NCBI GenBank assembly: GCA_947646735.1
Contig: CANTFK010000943.1
Location: 186,001-250,000, forward strand
DNA: 64,000 nt
Reading direction: 5' to 3'
Origin: Peronospora farinosa
Lineage: Eukaryota > Oomycota > Peronosporomycetes > Peronosporales > Peronosporaceae
Both the position numbers and the translations under genes were made by a program. The notes beneath the pieces were generated by a model. That model searched no databases. It was given only the letters and a program-made list of their open reading frames with translations, and had not been told where the DNA came from. This document shows positions 35,051 to 45,678 of this stretch, in pieces (within the stretch, counting starts at the first letter, position 1; the number at the start of each line of letters is the position of its first letter).

Positions 35051-36733
35051 ATGGCGGGTTTCTCTGCGTTATGGCGGACGAAGCCCTTGTCGGTGATCCA
35101 AGCCGAGGAGAACTCGCAAGACATCCCACACACATTAAATCTCTTCGACCTGTGCTGTATAGGCGTAGGAGGCACCATTGGCAGCGGTATTTTCTCCACG
35201 GCCGGATTAATTATCAGTGAGACAGCTGGCCCTGCTGCCGTAGTAAGCTGGCTTCTCGGCGGAATTATTTGCAGCCTCAACGCCTTTGCGTACATGGAAT
35301 TATCGACGCGCGTGCCGTCCTCGGGAAGTACGTACGCTTACGCCTATTACACGATCGGTGAGCTGCCTGCTTTCATTGCTGCATGGCTGCTAACTCTCGA
35401 GTATGCTGTGTCTGGTGCGGGCGCGGCACGTAGCTGGGGAGACAAGGTGGAGGAGTGGCTGATGCTTGAGTATCCTGACAAGAGCTTCCAGTGGCTCAAC
35501 TTGCAGTCTACTAATCTCAGCGGTGGACTCATCCAATTCTTGAGCATGGTGGTGCTACTGATGGGCGTGCAATTTGGCAAGGTCTTTGTGAACACGGTGA
35601 CGATCTTCAAAATGAGTGTCGTGGCCTTTATTATCATCGTTGGATTTGCTGCCATGGATCCGGACAACATGTCACCCTTCATCCCCACAAGGATCGATCT
35701 TAATGGCACAATGGCCTTCGGGACACAAGGCATTATCACTGGCGCTTCGCAAGCATTCTTCGGATACGTTGGTTTCGATGAGGTTTGTTGCCTCGCCGGC
35801 GAGGCTCAGAACCCCAAAAAGATCATACCAATCGCTATTATGGCTGTCGTGGTCGCTACAATGGTGCTGAGTGCACTCTGCTCTCTTGTTTTGGCCGGTA
35901 TGGTCACTTACCCCGATGCAGTTAGCTTTGGTGATGGATTTGAAAGTCACGGATGGAAATGGGCCGGTACATTCGTGCGTGCTGGTGAGGTGATTACCAT
36001 GCCTGTCGTGTCACTCATTGGCTTCATGGCTCAGCCTCGCTTGAATTACGCGCTCGCTTGCGACGGACTTTTGCCGCGTATTTTCGCTGAAGTAAATTCC
36101 AAAGGCAACTTGTTCAAGAATACGCTTGTCACGGGTCTATTCTGTACGGTACTTGCCATCGTGGTGCCCTTTTCCACTCTATGGGACATTGTCAACTTTG
36201 GTGTCATGATGTCCTTCATCGTTGCCAATGTGTCGCTAACGTTAGCGCGTATGAAGCCCCAATCACCAAAACTGGCCCCAATTCTCGTCGCCGCACTGGT
36301 TGTTACGTCTGGATGTTCAGCCTTCCTGTTTCAAAAGGGGTACGAGAATAATTTGTCCACGATATGTCTGATTCTTGCCATCGTCTCTTTTGTAGCCACC
36401 ATGGGAATCTCAGTGGTGCTCTTTGTCAAGTGCCCACAGACGGTTAATATGCCCGGTCTGTTCTCTGCTCCGCTCGTGCCGTTCATCCCAATGATCTGTA
36501 TCCTCGCCAATTGGTACATGATTGCACAAATCAGTCCCCTGGCGCTAGGTCTTAGTGTCGCTTGGATGGCTGCCGGTGTGCTCTTGTACTTTGTCTATGG
36601 GTATTCTCACGCCGAGTCACGCAGTAACTGGAGCCGATTAATGGGCCGAAACCTCATCCACAATGGCGATCTCTCAGCTCCTATTCTCTCGGCCAAGACC
36701 ACGATACAAGACCTACATTCACCCGCTGTTTAG
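35051..36733 (+). CDS. Cationic amino-acid transporter (APC, CAT type)
   Basis: 560-aa single-exon membrane protein with about 14 hydrophobic helices. Helix 1 carries the APC substrate-site motif CIGVGGTIGSGIF. The conserved loop FFGYVGFDEVCCLAGEAQNP is diagnostic for the SLC7 CAT subfamily (FDxxxxxxEE-like region), as is MAQPRLNYALACDGLLP in the middle. It probably imports basic or neutral amino acids across the plasma or vacuolar membrane; specificity cannot be read from sequence. Short cytosolic ends. Relevant to nutrient uptake from the host if the organism is biotrophic (inference). Confidence 0.92.
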   Translation: MAGFSALWRTKPLSVIQAEENSQDIPHTLNLFDLCCIGVGGTIGSGIFSTAGLIISETAGPAAVVSWLLGGIICSLNAFAYMELSTRVPSSGSTYAYAYYTIGELPAFIAAWLLTLEYAVSGAGAARSWGDKVEEWLMLEYPDKSFQWLNLQSTNLSGGLIQFLSMVVLLMGVQFGKVFVNTVTIFKMSVVAFIIIVGFAAMDPDNMSPFIPTRIDLNGTMAFGTQGIITGASQAFFGYVGFDEVCCLAGEAQNPKKIIPIAIMAVVVATMVLSALCSLVLAGMVTYPDAVSFGDGFESHGWKWAGTFVRAGEVITMPVVSLIGFMAQPRLNYALACDGLLPRIFAEVNSKGNLFKNTLVTGLFCTVLAIVVPFSTLWDIVNFGVMMSFIVANVSLTLARMKPQSPKLAPILVAALVVTSGCSAFLFQKGYENNLSTICLILAIVSFVATMGISVVLFVKCPQTVNMPGLFSAPLVPFIPMICILANWYMIAQISPLALGLSVAWMAAGVLLYFVYGYSHAESRSNWSRLMGRNLIHNGDLSAPILSAKTTIQDLHSPAV

Positions 36734-37089
36734 GTACAAAAGACATTCCCAAAAATCTACAATAGACCAACCTGTGCAAACTGATAACCTCATGACCGAA
36801 AGGTTTTATGAGCTAGTGAAGGCTATCAGATAAGTCAACTTGACACCAAGTATATGGACATCTCCAACGTAGCAACTTAGACAGGTTATGAGTGAAGGCA
36901 GTATCATTTTAGACAAGTTCTACTGTATTCCGAAATTAGTCATATGCAATAATTAATCGTGCAACTTTTACATATTCAAAAATTTAAAAAAAAACACCCG
37001 TATTCTAATTTTTAGCAAAATACGAATAAATGACCACTTTCGCGATACTGACATCTCTCCCTCCACTTACTGCCTTCTAGACGAATGCC
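36734..37089. other. Intergenic, 356 bp
   Basis: AT-rich spacer, presumably the transporter 3' UTR and the promoter of the KICS2-like gene. Confidence 0.5.
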
Positions 37090-40000
37090 ATGCGTAAGAC
37101 CGTTAATCCGTTAAAGGCTGTACAGAGTGATCAGAGTGATCAGTCGTCTTGCGTAGAGAAGCAACAGCATTCACGTCACTACGTATCTACAGGTGCAAGT
37201 CCTGCTTCTCATATGCCCAATTTGTCGACTCTTTCGCCAATTTATCCACTCCCAACGTCTCCAAACTCTGCGGCTTCTTCGACGGCTTGTGACGACGCTA
37301 TTGGCGACCTTTTTACGCGCTATTTACCGACATTCTTTGACTTTTTAGAGAATTTTCAATACGAAAAGGTCCATTTATCGTCCAGTTGCAATGTTTGAGG
37401 CTGTAGAAGGAGTTGATTATTAAGCGTGTCTTTGTTTTGTACTGCAGGCGCTGCAGATTCTGGAGGAAGAAGAAGAGACACAATGGAAAAGTTGGGATGC
37501 ATTTAAAGTGATGCTGAAACTGGGGGCGTCGTGTGAGAGCACGTACGTCAATTGCTTGAATGAATTTATATTGTAATAGTGTTTCATAGAAGTTCTTTGT
37601 GTTGGAATAGGTATCATTTGATGAAGTATTTGGAGGCTGAATTGGTGCAGACAGATACGATTGAGAAAATGTATGACAAGTTGGTGCTACTGATGAATCA
37701 TCTGGTAGATGAATTGAAGCCCATTGTGGCAAGACAGAGGCGACACTTTTCCGTCCATACTTCATCACCGAGTAGTAATACCGGGAGTAGGAATGAGAGT
37801 GTTAATGGAAGCTGTTTAGGCAGAGATGGAGACGAGAATGGGTATGGAATGGACCACATGCTTATGATGGACATCGCCACGTGCGGCGACATGAGCTACT
37901 ACATTGAATTGCTTGAGCAAGGGGCTAAATTTTTCTCGGTGCGTGGCTAGATTGTTGCAGCTGAGAAAGCTGCCTTCATTGTAGATTAACTCGTTGCACG
38001 TGTTTATGCGTTTTCGTGTGAAGTTTGACTTTTTTGTGCATTACTTTGAAATTTGGAGCAGCTTCGTGGTCCAATGATACAGATATATCGTGGCCTGGCA
38101 CTTTCGTCTGTGCCTCGCGACTACCATAGTGTAAGACAAGAGTTCTCGAGCAGATATGTTGCATGAAGAGTACTGCAGCTTATAAAAAATGTGATTGTAT
38201 CTATTTAGATGCTGAAACGAATGGAATCCCTACTACTGTGCGTTGATACGTTCAACCACCCGCTACTCGAAACGATGAAGCAGTCGTTTATCGAAGAGCT
38301 GAAGACGGTGCATGCAGCTATTCAGTGTGAAATTCGGGTAGCGGAATACGATTTTACTCGCTCAATAGTGGCTCTGCATCGATTCAAGGTTCAGCTACGG
38401 TCCTGGAGCGATCACATTGATGCTGTTTCAGACTACCCGCTTTTCGAAGGCAGTGGCATAGATTTTGGCACCGGTGTTGACGGAGAGGGTCTGCTTCTTG
38501 ATGAATCCGATGAGAACTACGGTATCACATCGGATTCAATGTACTCCAACACAAGCTACCAGTCTTGTTCGTCACATGCGCGCGATCATATACGGAACAC
38601 GAGCATAAGCAATGATTTGTATAATGTCATTAGTGGCGCTTCAGGCGGAGCATCTTCATCTCTTGTGGAATCGTTGGCATCCTATAGTGAGCGGTTTGCC
38701 AACATTAGCCGTGCCCCATATGATGTTGCTGGAGAAATGGCCAAGCTCGAAAAATATCAGTCGGGTGTACCTTGCAATAGTAGTTCAAGTCCAGCTTTAT
38801 CTGAAGCGCATAGTAGCTTCAGGCGCTTACTATCACACAGCAACGTGTTACGACGGAGTGTTGGATTGACGTCTGCTTTGCCCATTCGACATGGGTTTGT
38901 TCAGAAGCCAGGCGACCCGTACATCGGCTTGGGTGGCGAGAACTCCTCTCTACCAGCTAACGCACTAGAGCAAGCTATCTTAGGTGGTGAAGCAAGCAGT
39001 ACGGGGGGAAGTGGAGGTGGTGCAGGCGCATCTTTCGGAACTAGCCAAGGTGCTTCAAATGGTGGAGGTATTGTTGGTGGTAGTACAAATCAAGTTGCTG
39101 CTGAAATGATGGCGTCCTCGATTAAAAACCAGGAACGTGACGATGGTTTTGCTCTACCCGTGTTTCAGTGGTCCAAGCGTTTTTATCGTTCACTTGTGGC
39201 CAAATTCACGCTTTACTTTCATCATTGGCTGGAGCCGTTCGAAAAGAAGACCGATTATCTGGCACTTGAGCTCTCTCGCTTCATCAAGACACCGCTTGGA
39301 ATATCCTATCTACAATTGATGGACGTGTTGCTGTCTCGACGATGTAAGTAATAATTTGCTGTAATTTGTTAAATCAAGCGTTCGATTGACGTGAGATTAT
39401 GTTGTGAACAGCCCACCGTGAGGACAGTCACGTGCGCGTTATGCTTATTCTTGAGACGCAAGCTCTTGAGAACAAGGGTGCACACTACTACAAAAACGGA
39501 TATCGCTGTCCGAACTCGAGCAATGCGCTATATACTTCTACAGATCAAGAAAAGCAGGATAAACAGGAAGGGCAGGCGAAGCACAACAGTACTGTATCAG
39601 TTGGTTATGCTGACACCCTCGGCACTAGCAGTCCTTCTCCTGCATCTTCCAGAGGCGGAGGGGCATCGCCTGCAAATGGACGACGACGGTCTTTGGATCA
39701 CCACGTAAACCACGCTTTGTTTATGCGGGTCGATCGTGAGGAAAATGAAGAACAGAACGATTTCTCTGAGCTTTGGGGCCTTCGTAGTTGGCCAGCAGTA
39801 TTTTGCTATCCCGAAGGTTCGTTACCTCCGCTTGCCCATTGGCCGAACATTGTCAGCCTCATTATGGATAATCGCTCTTCACTTGATTCAGTTCGCCCCG
39901 TGTAAGTTTTCTCACGTACGAATCGAAAAATCTCCAACCGCGTACTCACGGCCCCGTTGTTATTATGAGCAGCTTCATGCATTCCGAGCGGCGACAAACG

Positions 40001-40246
40001 ACGACGTATCACATTTCTCGAGTGGACGATGCCATGTACTTAGTTCTACTTGCAGAAGGAGTGAAGAAGTTCAGCGAAAAAGTTGCTCAGGTAAGGAATG
40101 CGCTCGCTATGACCACAAATTGTCTACGATTAATGTGTGGTGAATATGACGACCAGGACTTCATGCAAATTGTGACAGAAAACTTGCAGCACTCAGGAGT
40201 TTTTGCACCTCGCGTTTTGGTATCAACCGCACGAGCTTCGACATGA
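37090..40246 (+). CDS. KICS2: KICS2 (C12orf66)-like KICSTOR subunit
   Basis: Eight exons (37090-37368, 37448-37542, 37611-37938, 38062-38130, 38209-39343, 39412-39901, 39973-40090, 40157-40246) give 2604 nt, or 867 aa. All junctions are GT-AG and in phase, but the first donor (GTCCAT) is weak. Segments match animal KICS2: LETMKQSFIEELKTVHAAIQ then FKVQLRSW, LVAKFTLYFHHWLEPF, and the diagnostic LAHWPNIVSLIMDNRSSLDS followed by VKKFSEKV. In animals KICS2 belongs to KICSTOR, which tethers GATOR1 to lysosomes and restrains TORC1 when nutrients are low. The oomycete protein is about twice as long because of a Ser/Gly-rich insert (residues ~320-580). The last intron is 66 bp, a multiple of three and stop-free, so it could be retained. 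Function is by homology only. Confidence 0.84.
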
Positions 40247-40337
40247 ACAATTGGAAAGATTATCGAATGGCACTTTGTACTTCGTGCGTCCACGGACCGC
40301 ATTTAGTTGACGCAATTGCCCAACGGTTTACGTAGGC

Positions 40338-41872
40338 TTAGAGGATATAAATGGGCTTTACGTCACTTGGTGAAAATATGTCATGGGTGTCCACACACTT
40401 GATCATTCCGTCGGAGCTTCGCTGAGTTAGCAGCTCAATGCCTTGTTTGCTATACACGCGACCATTGGGAAGTACAAAGGGTGGATTGTGCTCGTCCATG
40501 ACACATCCCATTACTCGGCAAACCAGCCTTGAGTGCGGGTGGTACGCAAATGGAAGACCTGTGCACAACTGACTGCCCACTTCAGTGCATGCGGGGCAGA
40601 TAGGTACTGGTGTCTCGGTACGAGCGTGCTTGCGTTTTTTGCTACCGGAAGCCTCCTGGCTACAGCTAGCGGAATCATTACTCTTTGGCTGCAATGCTGT
40701 GCTCGGCTTCAACTGAACCTCGCCATTCTCATTGCCACTATCTTCGTTACCATCACCGTTATCGCCTTCTTCTTTTTTTGGCGTCGCTTTTTGCTTTGAG
40801 ATCCACTCTGGGACAGTCTAGCCTTTAGGTTTGAGTCTCGAATAAGGTGGCACGCTCGTGTGTTTAGCGTAGAGAGCCCGGCATGAAGCGCAATACATAG
40901 CGATGGTGGGTCGTGCATCCTATACACGTCGTTGAAAGTCTTGCGAAACATTTTTTCCAGCATCAACCATCGATCCACCGCAAAGACTCTTTCGTACGCC
41001 TCGATACTGCACTTTTCAGGCGACTCGAATGCCAACGTAGCCATGGCAATCTGAATTTCGCCAATCGCAGCATCACGAAGATCCTGGTTGTCCGGTTGGA
41101 TTGCTAAAGGTGCAAGGTACGTACGCGCGTACTGAACAGCCTCCAATGGTTTACGCGAGCGTATGTACTCGACAAAATCTTGCAGTCGCAGGTGAAATTC
41201 CAGTAGTGACTGCAAACGCCGCAGCCGTGTGCCATTCTGTGAGCACCACGCAATCGCCTTTTCTGTATGAAAATCTCGCAAGTCCGTTAGCACCGCTTGG
41301 CATTCAGCATGAAGATCGTAATCTAGCAAGTAGCCGATATCTGCAGCAATCGACAAAGCAAATACACAAAGCGAGGGTGAGACTAAAGCTCAAGAGACTG
41401 TATTCATCCTGAAAAAAGCGCATACAACTCACTTACTTTTGTTGTCTTCCATTATCTTGGCACTCTTGAGATATCCTTGTCCAAGCAAATAGTCGGCAAT
41501 AAGTCGATCGTTGATCGACCCTTCATCAGTTTGACATATAAACATGGAGGAGTCACCTCCAATCTTTGTATCTTGCTGTATCTTGAGGTATCTCGTGCGC
41601 TTGGCACAGTTCTCCAAGTCATTTTGTTGCTCCAGCACATTGCTCGTGGCACTCTGCTTCAAACTCTGCAAAGTCTTTGCCAGTTCAGTCAGCTTCTTGA
41701 CCGCCGCGTCGATGTCGATTTGATGGTCTGGCTGCTGGTTATTGCCATTATCCAGTGCTTTGATTTGCGTCACAGCTTGCGCCAGCTCGCGTGTCAGCTG
41801 CTTGTGGTACAGACGGAAGCTCTTGTTGGCACGTTCAAAGGGCACACGCACGAGCGGGTAGCTGAGCTCCAT
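40338..41872 (-). CDS. MAEA: MAEA/GID9 subunit of GID/CTLH E3 ligase
   Basis: Two exons (41437-41872 and 40338-41340; donor GTAAGT, acceptor CTGCAG). An N-terminal helical part is followed by LisH (DRLIADYLLGQGYLKSAKIM, ~120-145), CTLH and CRA domains. A degenerate Gid-type RING ends the protein: PICPACTEV, then TGLPFAYHPHSRLVC, then NPPFVLPNGRVYS. MAEA pairs with RMD5/RANBP9-type subunits in the ubiquitin ligase that in yeast degrades gluconeogenic enzymes. The reading frame breaks at a run of seven T at 40773-40779 (A-run in the gene). One extra base there would join the KKRRQ segment to the acidic GDNGDGNEDS segment, restoring about 479 aa. A sequencing error or a real frameshift is possible. 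Tail-to-tail with KICS2, 91 bp apart. Confidence 0.9.
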
Positions 41873-44800
41873 GGTAGAAGAAAGAGGAAGAATCTTCAGG
41901 CTTTAGATAGGTCACTTGGATACTAAATAGACTTGTAAACTAATGCATCCAATACAAAAAGAGACAAGAAACAATAGCAGAAAACAATAGTCGTCAGGCG
42001 AGAGAGGCCGACTTTTTTTTCTCTTCTACTTGAAGCTGCACCAGTTTTTAGATGAAAGAATTAGGATGTAGAATTAGTTATCTGGGTGAATAAATTTTAA
42101 TTACTATAATTGAATGTAACTAAAAGTGCTGGAACTGTATTAAAAAGTAGTACAGAATGTAGTACATAATGAGGTAGAAGGATATTTCTACAAGTAGAAT
42201 AATGCAAGCTAACTTAATCGACAGGATGTCGAGATGCTGTAAAGACCACCGCCTGATAACATTGGCCCTGTAAGCGATCTGTCGTGATGGTGGAAAAGCA
42301 TTTGCAACACAAAGGTTTTCACCTGCGGGTTATGGAAAACTTGACACTTCCAACATTAGCTCATGTCCTGATTGCGCGCAGCAATCTGCATTCAAACCGT
42401 AACGATGAAGTAGTTGCGTGAACATGTCCGTGTATGTAACACATACGTTTAATATCTGGCAGTGCCGAATGGTCGACTAGTGAACGCATCATTACACTTT
42501 GCGTTTGCATAACCCGATAGTACATTCCAGTAGGTACAAGCCTAACTATCCTCAGCACTTGCAAATTCCTGTTTCTTTGACAATTTTTTTTGTAAAAGAT
42601 AAGATGTTCCCAGCGAAGTTGGCGTCATGGATGTCTTGGATGTCGCAATGGATGCAATCGAAAAGAGCATGCGGAAGCTGCACATTTTTAAGTCCATTCA
42701 CTTCAGCGTAAAGTGGAGAGATAAGTTATGTAGACATTTAACTCATTGTCTGTCATTAGTAAAGCTGGAGTTGTGCGCAAATATGTTTGCTGAAAGCAAA
42801 ACTCTTGCCGAATCTCCTATCGAATAGGTACCAAAGGACATTCAAAGAAATGATCTGGCCGCAGAATGAATCGAGACGGCCATCGCAATGGGGAGTTTCT
42901 CTCGCCGGGGTGATCTTCTTTCTAGCTCACTGCAACTTTAGCGAGTGTCGCCATCCGCAAGAAGCTCCAAGTACAGGTCATACTCGTAGGAGCTTGCTCC
43001 CATAGCATACCAAGCGAACGCTGATTCCGTCTGGGGGCCGTTGAGCTGCACATGGCAAAGGTAGCAATCATTCTATCGTACACGTCCAGGCTTTGATGCC
43101 AGATTCGAGCTCTACATCATTACTTGCTCTATCAGACACGAACAAGGTTGTCATGCATCGAAAATGGATACGTACCAATAATTAAGATGGCAACTTGGCA
43201 GTTTAGCGTCACCACCATTTCTTGCATGGGGACTTCATTCGGTTTGGGATGTCATGTTTTTTACATAGTGTGTGGTTTGAGACTCGATCGGTATGTCAAA
43301 AGACGACGTCTGAGGCCTGAGTTGGTCGGGTTGTTGGGTAAGGTAATGAACATGCTTCGAGTAGTTGCGCTTGGCTTTGTTTCATATCAACAATCAAGCG
43401 TCTGCAAACCCAAATAAAGATTGCGCTATCCGTCGGGGCACGTCGTGGGAGACAGTGCGTACTTCTTTGCCATCAACATTTCAGCGCCACTCTGTAGGCA
43501 GCAAAATGGCGATAGCCTTCCTTTTTCACCGCAATTCAGATTTGTGTAATCTTCGCGATTCTTCTCGCGAGACTACAATCTGTCTTGCCCGTACTTCTAA
43601 CGAAAACATCCGCGCCAGTCATTCCAATTATTCAATGTCAACTCAGCTGACAAGCTCCAAAACTTTTGAACTTATCTCATCACTATGCACATCGCTTTGG
43701 CCAGGATGTTTGCTTTCTCACAGTAGTCTGCGCCTACTTCTGGTGGCAGAATACAATTCACTGAAAACCATCGTCACAAACACAACATTTTCTTCATTCC
43801 TGGAATCACAGCAGCGCCCTAGTTGCTACTTTTTGGCGTGCTCATGATGCTGACTTCTTTCAACCAAGCGGTCAGTTTACCTCTGGTGCTGCTGCAACAG
43901 GGAGGTGACGGAATCTTGTGAAATACAGCAACTAGTTCAAATGGGAAGGGTCATTCCGCGGTGGCTAAAGGGCCATACACTGAAGTACATGAGCGTAATA
44001 AAGAGCAGTGATTCCACAAAAGATTAGAGAGTGATGATCGACAACATCTTGCAATGTATACGATGCCGTCACCCGTAGACAAACATTGCGCAAGGCTGAT
44101 GACTCGTATCTGTACAGCGTTTCTAGACACCGAGTAAGCCAAATAATCGTAGATGCGTGCTTCGTGTTATTCTTTATGTGAGCCCGTCGTTCCGACGGAC
44201 ACGGTGCGCGAAGTAGTCTATTGATTGGCCCATCATTAACCTTTAAATATGCGGTTGACTCAGGTAAATTGATAAGCATGAAAGTCAATGTATATTGACG
44301 TCAATGTGTTACTGACGTTCCGCAGATCAATGTGTACCCGTCGTTCAGACGGACATGGCGCACGAAGTCTATGGGCTCATAACTCTAACGCAATACTTTC
44401 AGCCTGTGTGTAGCTTTTTGATGCAGCCCATCGTTCCGACGGATAGGTACGCAAATTCTACGCTGATAGTATGGTAGTATATGGATCGGTCCATCATTTT
44501 ACCTTAGAATATCCGGTTGACTCATGTAAATTGATACCGGCGAAAGTCTATGTGTACTTGTCGTTCGCAGACGCAAGAGCAGTTCATTACATTGTTAACG
44601 AGATAAAGGTCACTTCAACATTTTCCTTCTTATTTCGTAAGATAACGTGGCCAATAAAGCATTCCCTTATGTTGGACTTGCCGGGCGAAAGCAACACTTA
44701 TAAGCAAGCCACCAGGACTTCTGCAATGCCTGACCGTACAATTAGTAGGACCTCAATAATACCACGGTAGAATCAATCGAGGAAATAAATGACCTTTTGT

Positions 44801-45678
44801 GTTACCTCTCTTACTGTGTCGCTAATTCGAAAGGTGAAGAGACTTAAAAGTGTTCTTTGTTTTTTCCATCATACTACTGTACACACTGCATAGAGTAGTA
44901 GTGTGACGACCAGGTAGTCATAGTACATACATTGCAAATCTTAAATTTTAATCTACATGTGGAATTTTTGCTGATTCCGGTATCATGCAGAACCAGATGT
45001 TTCTCTGACAAGTGACGACGCATAATTGTTTGCAAACACACACACATGTCTCATGGCATGACATCAACATATACGTGTAGATCTATCGCCAATCACTGGC
45101 TGTCAAATTTAAACCATACAATCGTATGGTGCCAGGAATTTCATCCCAAATCTCTGACCAAATGCATCAATTTATAGAGACATTTTTTAAAACTTGGGAA
45201 AACATGGTCCGATAAGAGGGGCACAATTCGTACTCTAGCATAATACTATAGCAACACAACAATGTGTTGTTCTGTATGTTACTTCTCGCAACCCATTGTA
45301 TTAAGAATATGTACATGCTCTGTACAGGTGATGGCTTGTCGAGACTAAACATGACACAAAGGAGTAATCATGGGCGACGTCTACTCTTGTCATTGTATGA
45401 CTACAATACCATATGGGCTCTCATCAAGCTAAGCCATGGCCCATAGGTCAGCTTGGTGGAGAGCCAGGTGACAAATACATGTACAGGTGCATGATTCGTC
45501 TTTCTATACAGGAAAACACAAAGATGCTGACAGAAAAGCTTGGATGATCCGCTTCAGCTGATGCGACAGACGATATTTAGTCCTAGAGTCACTCTGCATT
45601 TTGCGTCAACGCCACGCACTTTTAGCTTCACAGCGGGGTTTGAACGAGTATCCGCAATAGTTCGTCCTCTTTTCTGTC
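41873..45678. other. Large gene-free region
   Basis: 3.8 kb upstream of MAEA and of the SulP transporter. Frames such as 43124-43417 and 43365-43847 (+) have no domains. Contains the degenerate repeat cluster at 44184-44575. No RNA gene recognised. Confidence 0.4.
44184..44575. repeat. Degenerate tandem repeat with CCGTCG..CGACGG core
   Basis: A short palindrome-like core (CCGTCG TTC CGACGG) appears at 44184-44198, with variants at 44338-44352 and 44428-44442 and a weaker one near 44558. The ~130-150 bp after the first and third copies are similar: both contain cccatcatt/tccatcatt, then a GGTTGACTCA block, then GTAAATTGATA, then GAAAGTC and ATGTGTAC. This is a diverged tandem or dispersed unit of unknown origin. 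Confidence 0.6.
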
